A DNA stretch of 64,000 nt from Roseateles sp. (GTDB taxonomy: Bacteria; Pseudomonadota; Gammaproteobacteria; Burkholderiales; Burkholderiaceae), in assembly GCA_019232985.1 (NCBI GenBank), contig JAFAMW010000064.1, forward strand, positions 34,458 through 98,457. Reading direction: 5' to 3'. The position numbers and the translations under genes were made by a program. Position 1 is the stretch's first letter. Every line of letters begins with the position of its first letter. Below the pieces are notes generated by a model. That model worked only from the letters and a program-made list of their open reading frames with translations. It was not told the origin of the DNA and made no database searches. Of the stretch, positions 17,461 through 26,594 are shown one piece after another.

Positions 17461-18285
17461 ATCCGCTTCGAGGAAGCGCAGTACGCTGTCCTCGGTGTGG
17501 TCGCCGATCACGTGGTGCGCGCTCGCGCGCACCGCCTCGATCGCGTTGCCGACCGCGATCGCGCGGTCGGCCGCGCGCAGCATGCTGAGGTCGTTCACAT
17601 GGTCGCCGAACGCGACGAGCTCGCGCTCGGCGAGGCCGTAGCGCTGGACCAGCGTGCGGATCGCCTGGGCCTTGCTCGCGCGCCGGTCGTGGATGTTAAG
17701 CCAGGGCCAGCCCGGCATGTAGAGGTCCTCGGCGAGGTGCATCTCGACCGCGTCGCCGCAGAGCTCGGCGACCGCGTCGCGCAGCGCCGCGAGCGGCGCG
17801 TGCGCGCCGATCACCATGAAGGTCACGGCCGGGTCGCCGAGCACGTCGGCGATGCGCTCGGCGTGGCGCAGCCGCGGGTCGCCGTTGCGCTGGCGCTCCT
17901 CGACGAAGCGGCGCTGGCCCTCGTTGTCGATGCGCTCGTAGAACAGCTGGTCGCCCTTGGGGCCATGCGTGAGCACGAAGGGCGCGAAGCCGTGGCGCGC
18001 GACGAGCTCGTGCAGCGCGCCGGCGAGCGCCGGGTCCATCGCGTTGACGAGCTCGTGGCGGCCCGTGAGCGCGTCGCTCAGGTAGGCGCCATTCGACGAG
18101 ATCACGGGCAGGCGCAGCGGCAGGCCCGCGACGATCTGGCGGATCGAGACCACGTGGCGCGCGCTCGCGACCGTGAACTGCAGGCCCTCGTCGAGCAGGC
18201 GCGCGAGGCCCTCGCGCGTCGCCGGCGAGAGCGCGGCCTCGCGGTTCAGCAGGGTGCCGTCAAGATCGGATACGTACAGCGTCAC
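17425..18285 (-). CDS. Cof-type HAD-superfamily phosphatase
   Basis: This 286-residue protein starts MTLYVSDLDGTLLN, the HAD motif I with nucleophile Asp7 and acid/base Asp9. Motif II lies in PVISSNGA, and motifs III/IV in the RRASKAQAIRTL and FGDHVNDLSMLRAA segments. The Cof/IIB cap domain fills the middle. It would dephosphorylate small phosphometabolites in the cytoplasm; the substrate is unknown. The C-terminal residues FKAAPRPAPRR are encoded by the dispersed repeat and are probably not ancestral. Confidence 0.9.
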   Translation of the reverse strand: MTLYVSDLDGTLLNREAALSPATREGLARLLDEGLQFTVASARHVVSIRQIVAGLPLRLPVISSNGAYLSDALTGRHELVNAMDPALAGALHELVARHGFAPFVLTHGPKGDQLFYERIDNEGQRRFVEERQRNGDPRLRHAERIADVLGDPAVTFMVIGAHAPLAALRDAVAELCGDAVEMHLAEDLYMPGWPWLNIHDRRASKAQAIRTLVQRYGLAERELVAFGDHVNDLSMLRAADRAIAVGNAIEAVRASAHHVIGDHTEDSVLRFLEADFKAAPRPAPRR

Positions 18286-18303
18286 GGAACAGCGTCGCCC
18301 CCA

Positions 18304-20022
18304 TCACAGCACGTCCGAGGCGAAGTCGGCGAGGCGCGAGCGTTCGCCGCGCGCGAGCGTGATATGGCCCGAATGGGCCCAGCCCTTGAACTTGTCGACC
18401 GCGTAGGTCAGGCCCGAACTGCCCTCGGTCAGGTAGGGTGTGTCGATCTGCGACAGATTGCCCAGGCAGACGATCTTAGTGCCCGGGCCCGCGCGCGTGA
18501 CGAGCGTCTTCATCTGCTTGGGCGTGAGGTTCTGCGCCTCGTCGATGATCACGAACTTGTTCAGGAAGGTGCGCCCGCGCATGAAGTTCAGGCTCTTGAT
18601 CTTGATCTTGCTGCGCACGAGGTCGTTGGTCGCCGCGCGGCCCCATTCGCCGGCCGTCGTGTCGCCGCGCGCGAGCACCTCGAGGTTGTCGTCGAGCGCG
18701 CCCATCCAGGGGCTCATCTTTTCCTCTTCGGTGCCGGGCAGGAAGCCGATGTCCTCGCCGACCGGCACGGTCACGCGCGTGACGATGATCTCGGTGTAGC
18801 GACGCTCGTCGAGCACCTGCGACAGGCCGGCCGCGAGCGTGAGCAGGGTCTTGCCGGTGCCGGCCGTGCCGGTCAGGGTGACGAAGTCGCACTCGGGGTC
18901 GAGCAGCAGGTTCAGCGCGAAGTTCTGCTCGCGGTTGCGCGCCGTCACGCCCCAGACGCTGTGCTTCTGGTTGCCGTAGTCCTTGAGCGTGCGCAGCACC
19001 GCGGTCTTGCCGGTGATCTCGAGCACCTTCGCGTACAGCGGCGTCGCGCCGGGCGCCTCGAGGTAGACGAACTCGTTGATCAGCAGCGAGGGCACGAGCG
19101 GCCCGCTGATGCGGTAGAAGGTCGTGCCGCCCTGGCTCCAGCTCTCCATGGTCTTGCCATGGCGCTCCCAGAAGTCGGCGGGCAGGGCCTGCACGCCGTT
19201 GTAGAGCAGGTCCGAGTCCTCGAGCGTCTTGTCGTTGCGGTAGTCCTCGGCCGCGAGGCCCAGCGCGCGGGCCTTGATGCGCATATTGATGTCCTTGGAC
19301 ACCAGCACGACTTCGCGGCCCGGGTATTGGTTCTTGAGCGCCTGGACGACGCCGAGGATCTGGTTGTCGGCCTTGCCCTGCGGCAGGCCCTGGGGCAGCG
19401 GCATCTCGACGAGCTGGGTCTGGAAGAACAGCTTGCCGCCAGCCTCGCGGTGGCCGGTGCCGTCGAGCGCGAGGCCCTTGCTCATCTCCTCGACGCTGCT
19501 GCTCGCGAGCGAGGCGGCGAGCGCGTCGAGCTCGCGGCTGACCTGGCGCACGTTGCGCGCGACCTCGGTCATGCCCTTCTTGTGCCCGTCGAGCTCCTCG
19601 AGCGTGATCATCGGCAGGTAGACGTCGTGTTCCTCGAAGCGGAACAGGCTCATCGGGTCGTGCATCAGCACGTTGGTGTCGAGCACGAAGAGCTTGGCGA
19701 CGCCCGGCGCCGCGCGCTTGACGGGCTTGCGCGCGGACTTCGCGGCGACGCTCGCCGCGGGCGCGGCGACCGGCGGCACGGCGCTGACGGCCGGGCGCAC
19801 GGCCGGTTTGTACAGCGCCGGCAGCGGCGCGCCGGCGGCCGGCGAACTCGCGGCGAGCTTGAGCAGCGGCGCACCATGCGGCGCTGCGATGTCGTCGGAA
19901 GGATCGGGACGCGGGCTCGACGCTTTGGTCGAGGCCTTCGGTTTGCTGACCGCCAACTGGGTGGCAAAGGCGGAGGACTCTAGGCGACTGGCGCGCTTGC
20001 TCGGGGCTTTGGGCAGTGGCAT
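18304..20022 (-). CDS. PIN-PhoH ATPase (PhoH2-like)
   Basis: This 572-residue protein joins an N-terminal PIN ribonuclease domain (KLFVLDTNVLMHDPMSLF, then LEELDGHKKG) to a C-terminal PhoH P-loop ATPase. The Walker A is GTAGTGKTLLTLA, the Walker B FVIIDEAQNLTPKQMKTL, and a late sensor segment is CLGNLSQIDTPYL. This combination resembles PhoH2 proteins, described as RNA-unwinding and cleaving. The first 130 residues are Ala/Pro/Lys-rich linker. ATG at 20022 is chosen because the upstream part of the frame runs through a terminator hairpin. Confidence 0.9.
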   Translation of the reverse strand: MPLPKAPSKRASRLESSAFATQLAVSKPKASTKASSPRPDPSDDIAAPHGAPLLKLAASSPAAGAPLPALYKPAVRPAVSAVPPVAAPAASVAAKSARKPVKRAAPGVAKLFVLDTNVLMHDPMSLFRFEEHDVYLPMITLEELDGHKKGMTEVARNVRQVSRELDALAASLASSSVEEMSKGLALDGTGHREAGGKLFFQTQLVEMPLPQGLPQGKADNQILGVVQALKNQYPGREVVLVSKDINMRIKARALGLAAEDYRNDKTLEDSDLLYNGVQALPADFWERHGKTMESWSQGGTTFYRISGPLVPSLLINEFVYLEAPGATPLYAKVLEITGKTAVLRTLKDYGNQKHSVWGVTARNREQNFALNLLLDPECDFVTLTGTAGTGKTLLTLAAGLSQVLDERRYTEIIVTRVTVPVGEDIGFLPGTEEEKMSPWMGALDDNLEVLARGDTTAGEWGRAATNDLVRSKIKIKSLNFMRGRTFLNKFVIIDEAQNLTPKQMKTLVTRAGPGTKIVCLGNLSQIDTPYLTEGSSGLTYAVDKFKGWAHSGHITLARGERSRLADFASDVL

Positions 20023-20074
20023 GTGTGCAGTGAGGTCAGACAGGGGAGGGTGCCCGCCGCGCCCCCAGAAAAGC

Positions 20075-20105
20075 AAAAAGCCGCACAAGTCCTTGTGCGG
20101 CTTTT
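20075..20105 (-). terminator. Factor-independent terminator after bcp
   Basis: AAAAGCCGCACAAG at 20076-20089 is followed after two bases by its exact reverse complement at 20092-20105. On the minus strand a T-tract follows. It sits between bcp and the PIN-PhoH gene and should end bcp transcripts; the A/T flanks make it usable on both strands. Confidence 0.85.
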
Positions 20106-20214
20106 CGGTTCGGGAGCTTCGATACTGCGTTCGGGCATGGCGCCGATTATGCACATCCGCAAGCCCCTTGGTGCAACGCGCTTGCAACAGCGCGTGCGCG
20201 GCGTCATCACGCCG

Positions 20215-20694
20215 TCAAGCGGCTTCCTTCTGGAGCGCCTTGACGGCCTTGAGGACCTCGTCGACATGGCCGGCGACCTTGATGCCGCGCCACTCGGCGC
20301 GCAGCACGCCGCTCGGGTCGATCAGGAAGGTCGAGCGCTCGATGCCCTTGACCTTCTTGCCGTACATGATCTTGTTCTTGACCACGCCGAACATGTGGCA
20401 GAGCTTTTCCTCGGTGTCGGCGATCAGCTCGAACGGGAGTTCGAGCGCCTGCTTGAACTTCTCGTGCGAGAGCATGTTGTCGCGCGACACGCCGAACACG
20501 ACGGCGCCGGCCTTGACGAAGTCCTTGTGGCGGTCGCGGAACTGCATGGCTTCGGTCGTGCAGCCCGGCGTATGGTCCTTCGGGTAGAAGTAGAGTACGA
20601 CCGACCGACCCTGGAAACTCTGAGGCGTGATCTTGGTGCCGCCGGTGGCAAGAGCTTCAATATCCGGGAGGGGTTTGTTGAGCGCTGGCGTCAT
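20215..20694 (-). CDS. bcp: Thioredoxin-dependent peroxiredoxin Bcp
   Basis: This 159-residue protein reduces hydroperoxides using thioredoxin. The peroxidatic Cys45 lies in YPKDHTPGCTTEAMQFRD, the BCP-subfamily motif. The usual resolving Cys five residues later (C-x4-C) is absent here, where Met50 stands, so it may be a 1-Cys-type Bcp or use Cys99. Length matches the family. It is followed by a strong terminator. Confidence 0.93.
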   Translation of the reverse strand: MTPALNKPLPDIEALATGGTKITPQSFQGRSVVLYFYPKDHTPGCTTEAMQFRDRHKDFVKAGAVVFGVSRDNMLSHEKFKQALELPFELIADTEEKLCHMFGVVKNKIMYGKKVKGIERSTFLIDPSGVLRAEWRGIKVAGHVDEVLKAVKALQKEAA

Positions 20695-20843
20695 GTGGCG
20701 TTTCGTGAATTGCGTGAATTCCGTCCGGTTGCAGCCTGTTCCGCCCGGCCCGAGGTCGGCCGGATCGGTCCTGACGTCCGGCCGATAGCCTAGCATTATA
20801 AGGGGAAAGGCTTTGCCCGCCCCGGCCGCCGCATTGGCGGCGC

Positions 20844-21218
20844 TCAGGCCTCGATCAGCAGCGCCGCGAGCACCGCGCGCCCCTCGGCCGCGAGCACGTT
20901 GTAGGTGCGGCAGGCCGCCGCGAAGTCCATGGTCTCGACGCCGATGCGCGCGCCGATCAGGCCACGGTACAGCGCCGGCGGGACGAAGCGCAGCTTCGCG
21001 CCGCTGCCGAGGATCACGAGCTCGGGCCTGAGCGCGAGGATCTGCTCGAAATGCTCGGCCGCGAGGTCCTCGAAGCGCGTGGGCGCCCAGGCCTGCGTGT
21101 CGCCCTGCCAGGGCACGAGCACGCTGCGCTGCCAGGGCCGGCCGTTGACCCACGCGCAACCGGGTTCGACGCGCGAGACGGTATTGCCGCCGAGCTGCTG
21201 GTCGAGTTGAAATTTCAT
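20844..21218 (-). CDS. Mth938-domain (DUF498) protein
   Basis: This 124-residue protein contains SVLVPWQGDTQAWAP, PELVILGSGAKLRFVPPALYRGLI and TMDFAAACRTYNVLAAEGR, the pattern of the Mth938/DUF498 family, related to the mitochondrial complex I assembly factor NDUFAF3. It is divergent from alaA, with start codons almost touching if the longest alaA frame is used. Biochemical role in bacteria is not established. Confidence 0.82.
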   Translation of the reverse strand: MKFQLDQQLGGNTVSRVEPGCAWVNGRPWQRSVLVPWQGDTQAWAPTRFEDLAAEHFEQILALRPELVILGSGAKLRFVPPALYRGLIGARIGVETMDFAAACRTYNVLAAEGRAVLAALLIEA

Positions 21219-21312
21219 GGAGCTTCGCTTCGTCTGGGGCGAGGCGCTCGCCGCGCCCCCTGTGTTAAAACCGTCGGCTCACGCCAACCTCGAACTCGCC
21301 GGAGCCCCTCTC

Positions 21313-22539
21313 TTGAAGCCCATCGCCAAGTCAGCCAAGCTGGCCAACGTCTCCTACGACATCCGCGGACCCGTGCTCGACAAGGCGCGCGCGATGGAGG
21401 AGGAAGGGCAGAAGATCATCAAGCTGAACATCGGCAACGTCGCGGCCTTCGGCCTCGAGCCGCCCGACGAGATCGTCCAGGACATGATACGCAACCTGTC
21501 CACGGCGTCCGGCTATACGGATTCCAAGGGCCTGTTCGCGCCGCGCAAGGCGATCGTCCACTACAGCCAGGAGAAAGGCGTCAAGGGCGTCAGCGTCGAC
21601 GACGTCTACCTCGGCAACGGCGCGTCCGAGCTGATCCAGATGGCGATCAGCGCGCTCGTCAACGACGGCGACGAGGTGCTGATCCCGGCGCCCGACTTCC
21701 CGCTGTACACGGCCGTCGTTGGCCTGTCGGGCGGCAAGCCCGTCCACTACGTCTGCGACGAGCAGGCCGACTGGATGCCCGACGTCGCCGACATCCGCGC
21801 GAAGATCACGCCGCGGACCCGGGCGATCATGGTCTGCAACCCGAACAACCCGACCGGCGCGCTCTACCCGAACAGCGTGCTGCTCGAGATCATCGAGATC
21901 GCGCGCCAGCACGAGCTGATCATCCTGGCCGACGAGATCTACGACAAGACGCTCTACGACGGCAACGTCCACACGAGCATGGCCTCGCTCGCCGACGACG
22001 TGCTGTTCGTGACCTTCAACGGCCTGTCCAAGAACTACCGCAGCTGCGGCTACCGCGCGGGCTGGATGGTCGTGTCGGGCGAAAAGCGCCATGCGCGCGA
22101 CTACATCGAGGGCCTGAACATGCTGGCCTCGCTGCGCCTGTGCTCGAACACGCCGGGCCAGCTCGCGATCCAGACCGCGCTCGGCGGCTACCAGAGCATC
22201 AAGGACCTCGTCGCGCCGGGCGGCCGGCTGTGCCGCCAGCGCGACCTCGCCTACGAGCTGCTCACGCAGATCCCCGGCGTCAGCGTCGTCAAGCCCAAGG
22301 CCGCGCTGTACATGTTCCCGCGCCTCGACCCCAGGCTCTACCCGATCGCCGACGACCAGCAGTTCGCCTACGAGCTGCTCGCCGAGGAGAAGGTGCTGAT
22401 CGTCCAGGGCACCGGCTTCAACTGGGGCGCGCCCGACCATTTCCGCCTCGTGTTCCTGCCCAACGTCGACGACCTGCGCGAGGCGATCGGCCGCATCGAG
22501 CGCTTCCTCGGCGGCTACCGCAAGCGTCACGCCAGCTAA
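21313..22539 (+). CDS. alaA: PLP-dependent alanine transaminase, AlaA-like
   Basis: This 408-residue class I/II aminotransferase has the AlaA-typical DIRGPVLDKA near the N-terminus, NPNNPTGALYP, LADEIYDKTLYDG and the Schiff-base lysine in FNGLSKNYRSCGYRAGW. It links pyruvate/alanine and glutamate metabolism. I chose the TTG at 21313 because homologues begin with (M)KPI-K-S and a GGAG lies 10 nt upstream. An ATG at 21217 is in frame but would overlap the divergent neighbour. It precedes hom and thrC by 24 nt and is probably in one operon. Confidence 0.87.
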   Translation: MKPIAKSAKLANVSYDIRGPVLDKARAMEEEGQKIIKLNIGNVAAFGLEPPDEIVQDMIRNLSTASGYTDSKGLFAPRKAIVHYSQEKGVKGVSVDDVYLGNGASELIQMAISALVNDGDEVLIPAPDFPLYTAVVGLSGGKPVHYVCDEQADWMPDVADIRAKITPRTRAIMVCNPNNPTGALYPNSVLLEIIEIARQHELIILADEIYDKTLYDGNVHTSMASLADDVLFVTFNGLSKNYRSCGYRAGWMVVSGEKRHARDYIEGLNMLASLRLCSNTPGQLAIQTALGGYQSIKDLVAPGGRLCRQRDLAYELLTQIPGVSVVKPKAALYMFPRLDPRLYPIADDQQFAYELLAEEKVLIVQGTGFNWGAPDHFRLVFLPNVDDLREAIGRIERFLGGYRKRHAS

Positions 22540-22563
22540 CCCGCCACTTCCTAAGTCTCAGCC

Positions 22564-23901
22564 ATGCAAGCAATCAAAGTCGGCCTCCTCGGCATCGGCA
22601 CCGTCGGTGGCGGCACCTTCAACGTGCTGCGCCGCAACCAGGACGAGATCCGTGGCCGTGCGGGCCGCGCGATCGAGATCGCCGCGGTCGCCGACCTCGA
22701 CGTCGAGCGCGCGCGCAAGATCGTCGGCGACGCCTGCCCGGTGTTCGCCGACGCGCGCGAGATCATCGCGAACCCCGAGATCGACATCGTCGTCGAGCTG
22801 ATCGGCGGCTACGGCGTCGCGCGCACGCTCGTGCTCGACGCGATCGCGGCCGGCAAGCATGTGGTCACGGCGAACAAGGCGCTGCTCGCGGTGCACGGCA
22901 GCGAGATCTTCGCGGCCGCCCACGCCAAGGGCGTCGTCGTCGCGTTCGAGGCCGCCGTGGCCGGCGGCATCCCGATCATCAAGGCGCTGCGCGAGGGCCT
23001 GACCGCGAACCGCATCGAGTGGATCGCCGGCATCATCAACGGCACGACCAACTTCATCCTGTCGGAGATGCGCGGCAAGGGCCTGGATTTCGGCGTCGTG
23101 CTCAAGGAGGCCCAGCGCCTCGGCTACGCCGAAGCCGACCCGACCTTCGACATCGAGGGCGTCGACGCCGCGCACAAGGCGACGATCATGTCGGCGATCG
23201 CGTTCGGCATCCCCGTGCAGTTCGACCGCGCCCATGTCGAGGGCATCACCAAGCTGCAGGCCGCCGACATCAAGTACGCCGAGCAGCTCGGCTACCGCAT
23301 CAAGCTGCTCGGCATCGCGCGGCGCCGCGACGATCTCAAAGCCGCGCCTGGCGGCGCGGGGGGCATCGAGCTGCGCGTGCACCCGACGCTGATCCCGGCG
23401 AACCGCCTGATCGCGAACGTCGAGGGCGCGATGAACGCGGTCGTCGTCCAGGCCGACGCGGTCGGCACGACGCTTTACTACGGCAAGGGCGCGGGCGCCG
23501 AGCCGACCGCCTCGGCCGTCGTCGCCGACCTCGTCGACATCACGCGCCTCGCCACGGCCGACCCCGAGCACCGCGTGCCCCACCTCGCGTTCCGCCCCGA
23601 CGCGATCAGCGACACGCCGATCCTGCCGATGGACGCGGTGCAGACGAGCTTCTACCTGCGCCTGCAGGTGGCCGACGAGGCCGGCGTGCTGTCGAGCATC
23701 ACGACCATCCTCGCCGAGCACGACATCTCGATCGACGCGGTGCTGCAGCGAGAGTCCGCCGAAGGCGAGCGGCAGACCGACCTCGTGATCCTGACCCACG
23801 AGACGCGCGAGGGCCGCATGAACGAGGCGCTCGCCAAGATGCAGGCGCTCGCGACCGTGCTCGCCCCCATCGTCAAGCTGCGCAAGGAAGAGCTCGCGTG
23901 A
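22564..23901 (+). CDS. hom: Homoserine dehydrogenase
   Basis: This 445-residue enzyme reduces aspartate semialdehyde to homoserine. It has an N-terminal Rossmann motif (VGLLGIGTVGGGTFNVL), the central substrate domain with GIINGTTNFILSEM and YAEADPTFDIEG, and a C-terminal ACT domain (LRLQVADEAGVLSSITTILAEHDISI), which usually mediates threonine feedback. About nine extra residues (DDLKAAPGGAGG) lie near residue 260, where relatives have a short turn. The stop overlaps the thrC start. Confidence 0.95.
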   Translation: MQAIKVGLLGIGTVGGGTFNVLRRNQDEIRGRAGRAIEIAAVADLDVERARKIVGDACPVFADAREIIANPEIDIVVELIGGYGVARTLVLDAIAAGKHVVTANKALLAVHGSEIFAAAHAKGVVVAFEAAVAGGIPIIKALREGLTANRIEWIAGIINGTTNFILSEMRGKGLDFGVVLKEAQRLGYAEADPTFDIEGVDAAHKATIMSAIAFGIPVQFDRAHVEGITKLQAADIKYAEQLGYRIKLLGIARRRDDLKAAPGGAGGIELRVHPTLIPANRLIANVEGAMNAVVVQADAVGTTLYYGKGAGAEPTASAVVADLVDITRLATADPEHRVPHLAFRPDAISDTPILPMDAVQTSFYLRLQVADEAGVLSSITTILAEHDISIDAVLQRESAEGERQTDLVILTHETREGRMNEALAKMQALATVLAPIVKLRKEELA

Positions 23902-25373
23902 AGTACCTGAGCACCCGCGGCGACGCGACGCCGCGCCGTTTCAGCGAGATCCTGCTCGAGGGCCTCGCGCCCGACGGCGGCCTCTACCTGCCCGAGGCCT
24001 ACCCGCGCATCGACGCGGCGACGCTCGCGCGCTGGCGTGGCTTGAGCTACGCCGAGCTCGCGTTCGAGATCCTCGCGCTGTACATCGACGACATCCCGGC
24101 CGCCGACCTGCGCGCGATCTCCGCGCGCACCTACACGGCCGAGGTCTTCGGCACGGCGGAGATCGTGCCGCTGAAGCCGCTCGGCGACGGCATCGCGCTC
24201 GAGGCGCTGTCGAACGGGCCGACGCTCGCGTTCAAGGACATGGCGATGCAACTGCTCGGCCAGCTGTTCGAGTACGAGCTCGCGCGCCGCGGCGAGACCC
24301 TGAACATCCTCGGCGCGACGAGCGGCGACACCGGCAGCGCGGCCGAGTACGCGATGCGCGGCAAGCAGGGCGTCAACGTGTTCATGCTCTCGCCGAACGG
24401 CCGCATGAGCCCGTTCCAGCAGGCGCAGATGTTCAGCCTGCAGGACGCGAACATCCACAACCTCGCGGTCGACGGCGTGTTCGACGACTGCCAGGACATC
24501 GTCAAGGCGGTCTCCAGCGACCTCGCGTTCAAGCGCGAGCTGCGCATCGGCACGGTCAACTCGATCAACTGGGCGCGCCTGCTCGCGCAGGTGGTCTATT
24601 ACTTCGCCGGCTACTTCCAGGCCATTGACCAGGCCCCCGGTCTGCGCTTCGCTTCGCCGCCCCCCGAGGGGGCCGCTCCGGCTTGGGGCGGCCCGGCGCC
24701 GTCGGACCTCGCTGAGTGGCCGCGGGTCTCTTTCTGCGTCCCCTCGGGCAACTTCGGCAACGTCTGCGCCGGCCATGTCGCGCGCATGATGGGCCTGCCG
24801 ATCGCGCGCCTCGTCGTCGCGACGAACGAGAACGACGTGCTCGACGAGTTCTTCCGAACCGGCCGCTACCGGCCGCGCCCGGCCGCCGAGACCCACGAGA
24901 CCTCGAGCCCGTCGATGGACATTTCCAAGGCGAGCAACTTCGAGCGCTTCGTGTTCGACCTGGTCGGACGCGACGCGGCGCGCACGCGCACGCTGTTCGC
25001 GGGCGGCGGCTTCGAGCTCGACGCGGCCACGCATGCGCGCATCCAGGCCGACTTCGGCTTCGCGTCGGGCCGCTCGACCCACGCCGACCGGCTCGCGACG
25101 ATCAAGTCCTGCTGGGACGCCCACGGCGTGCTGATCGACCCGCACACGGCCGACGGCCTCAAGGTCGCGCTCGAGACCCACGAGCCCGGCACGACCATGC
25201 TCGTGCTCGAGACCGCGCTGCCCGCGAAGTTCGCCGCGACGATCCGCGAGGCCGTCGGCGTCGAGCCGCCGCGCCCGGCCGGGCTCGAGGAACTCGAGGC
25301 GCTGCCGCGCCGCGTGAATGTGCTGCCCGCCGACGTCGAACGCGTCAAGCAGTACATTCGCACGCATGTCTGA
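23898..25373 (+). CDS. thrC: Threonine synthase with an in-frame repeat-derived insertion
   Basis: This 491-residue PLP enzyme converts O-phosphohomoserine to threonine. Features are the GTG start overlapping hom, the PLP lysine in TLAFKDMAMQ, GATSGDTGSAAEYA, and CVPSGNFGNVCAGH near residue 285. Residues of about 245-275 (from QAPGLRFASPPPEG to DLAEWPR) have no counterpart in homologues that I know, which run directly from GYFQA to VSFCVPSGNFGN. This insert is encoded by a GC-rich dispersed repeat and keeps the frame, so the enzyme is probably still active. The stop overlaps moeA by 8 nt. Confidence 0.93.
   Translation: MKYLSTRGDATPRRFSEILLEGLAPDGGLYLPEAYPRIDAATLARWRGLSYAELAFEILALYIDDIPAADLRAISARTYTAEVFGTAEIVPLKPLGDGIALEALSNGPTLAFKDMAMQLLGQLFEYELARRGETLNILGATSGDTGSAAEYAMRGKQGVNVFMLSPNGRMSPFQQAQMFSLQDANIHNLAVDGVFDDCQDIVKAVSSDLAFKRELRIGTVNSINWARLLAQVVYYFAGYFQAIDQAPGLRFASPPPEGAAPAWGGPAPSDLAEWPRVSFCVPSGNFGNVCAGHVARMMGLPIARLVVATNENDVLDEFFRTGRYRPRPAAETHETSSPSMDISKASNFERFVFDLVGRDAARTRTLFAGGGFELDAATHARIQADFGFASGRSTHADRLATIKSCWDAHGVLIDPHTADGLKVALETHEPGTTMLVLETALPAKFAATIREAVGVEPPRPAGLEELEALPRRVNVLPADVERVKQYIRTHV
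24634..24714 (+). repeat. GC-rich dispersed repeat, copy C, inside thrC
   Basis: The segment contains GCGCTTCGCTTCGCC, CCCCCCGAGGGGG and CCGGCTTGGGGCGGCCCG in that order. The last two blocks are shared with copies A and B. It is translated in frame as about 27 residues rich in Pro, Ala and Gly. Near-identical motifs are, from memory, frequent between genes in Comamonadaceae genomes. Confidence 0.8.
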
Positions 25374-26565
25374 ACTGCTTTCCTTCGAGGCCGCGCTCGA
25401 GCGCCTGCTCGGCGCGGTCGCGCCGCTCGGCCGCGTCGAGACGCGGCCGACGGCCGCGTGCCTGGGCCGCGTGCTCGCGGCCGACCTGGTCTCGACGCTC
25501 GACGTGCCGCCGCTCGACAACTCGGCGATGGACGGCTACGCGCTGCGCTTCGCGGACCTCGATGCAGGGCAAGCGCTCCCGGTCAGCCAGCGCGTGCCGG
25601 CCGGCAGCCTGCCGCAGCCGCTCGCGGCCGGCACCTGCGCGCGCATCTTCACCGGCGCGCCGGTGCCCGTGGGCGCCGACATCGTCGTGATGCAGGAGCA
25701 TTGCGAGGTCGACGACGCGGGCGTGCGCGTGAGCGTCGCGCCGCGGCCGGGCCAGCATGTGCGCCGCCGCGGCGAGGACGTGCGCGCGGGCAGCACCGTG
25801 CTCGCGGCGGGCCACCGGCTCGACGCGGCTTCGCTGGGTCTCGCGGCGACGGTCGGCGCGGCGCAGCTCGACGTCGCGCAGCCGCTGCGCGTCGCGCTGT
25901 TCTCGACCGGCGACGAACTCCAGATGCCGGGCGAGCCGCTCAAGCCCGGCGCAATCTACAACTCGAACCGCTACACGCTGCGCGCGCTGCTCGAGGGCCT
26001 CGGCTGCGCGGTCGTCGACCTCGGCATCGTGCCCGACCGCCTCGACGCGACGCGCGCGGCGCTGCGCGACGCCGCGGCGCGCGCCGACGTGATCGTGACC
26101 TCGGGCGGCGTTTCGGTCGGCGAGGAAGACCACCTGCGCCCGGCCGTCGAGGCCGAGGGCCGTCTCGAGCTCTGGCGCGTCGCGATCAAGCCCGGCAAGC
26201 CGCTCGCCTTCGGTCGCGTCGGCGACGCCTGCTTCGTCGGCCTGCCCGGCAACCCGGTGTCGAGCCTGATCACCTTCGTGATGCTCGTGCGCCCGCTGCT
26301 GCTGCGCCTGCTCGGCGCGACCAAGCTCGCGCCGACGCGCTACGCGCTGCGCGCCGACTTCGCGTGGCCGCGTCCCGACGCGCGCCGCGAGTTCCTGCGC
26401 GTGCGCCTGAACGAGGCCGGCGGCGTCGAGCTGTTCGCGAACCAGGGCTCGGGTGTGCTGACCTCGGCCGTGTGGGGCGACGGCCTCGTCGACAACCCGC
26501 CGCACCAGGCGATCGCGCCCGGCGATACGGTCGGCTACCTGCCGCTGCGCGAACTGATGGCCTGA
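25366..26565 (+). CDS. moeA: Molybdopterin molybdenumtransferase MoeA
   Basis: This 399-residue protein inserts molybdenum into adenylylated molybdopterin. MoeA landmarks are VPPLDNSAMDGYALR near residue 50, FTGAPVPVGADIVVMQE, FSTGDELQMPGEPLKPG, the MoCF-domain TSGGVSVGEEDHL and GLPGNPVSSLITF. ATG at 25366 overlaps the thrC 3' end. An earlier in-frame ATG at 25318 lies within thrC and is unlikely. Confidence 0.93.
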   Translation: MSELLSFEAALERLLGAVAPLGRVETRPTAACLGRVLAADLVSTLDVPPLDNSAMDGYALRFADLDAGQALPVSQRVPAGSLPQPLAAGTCARIFTGAPVPVGADIVVMQEHCEVDDAGVRVSVAPRPGQHVRRRGEDVRAGSTVLAAGHRLDAASLGLAATVGAAQLDVAQPLRVALFSTGDELQMPGEPLKPGAIYNSNRYTLRALLEGLGCAVVDLGIVPDRLDATRAALRDAAARADVIVTSGGVSVGEEDHLRPAVEAEGRLELWRVAIKPGKPLAFGRVGDACFVGLPGNPVSSLITFVMLVRPLLLRLLGATKLAPTRYALRADFAWPRPDARREFLRVRLNEAGGVELFANQGSGVLTSAVWGDGLVDNPPHQAIAPGDTVGYLPLRELMA

Positions 26566-26594
26566 GCGCCGCCGGCGCCCGGCCCTTGGCAGCG

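Noticed and set aside
21217..21312. ATG start 32 codons upstream for alaA
   Set aside because: It would overlap the divergent gene's start and add residues not seen in homologues; the TTG at 21313 has a good ribosome-binding site. It remains an alternative.
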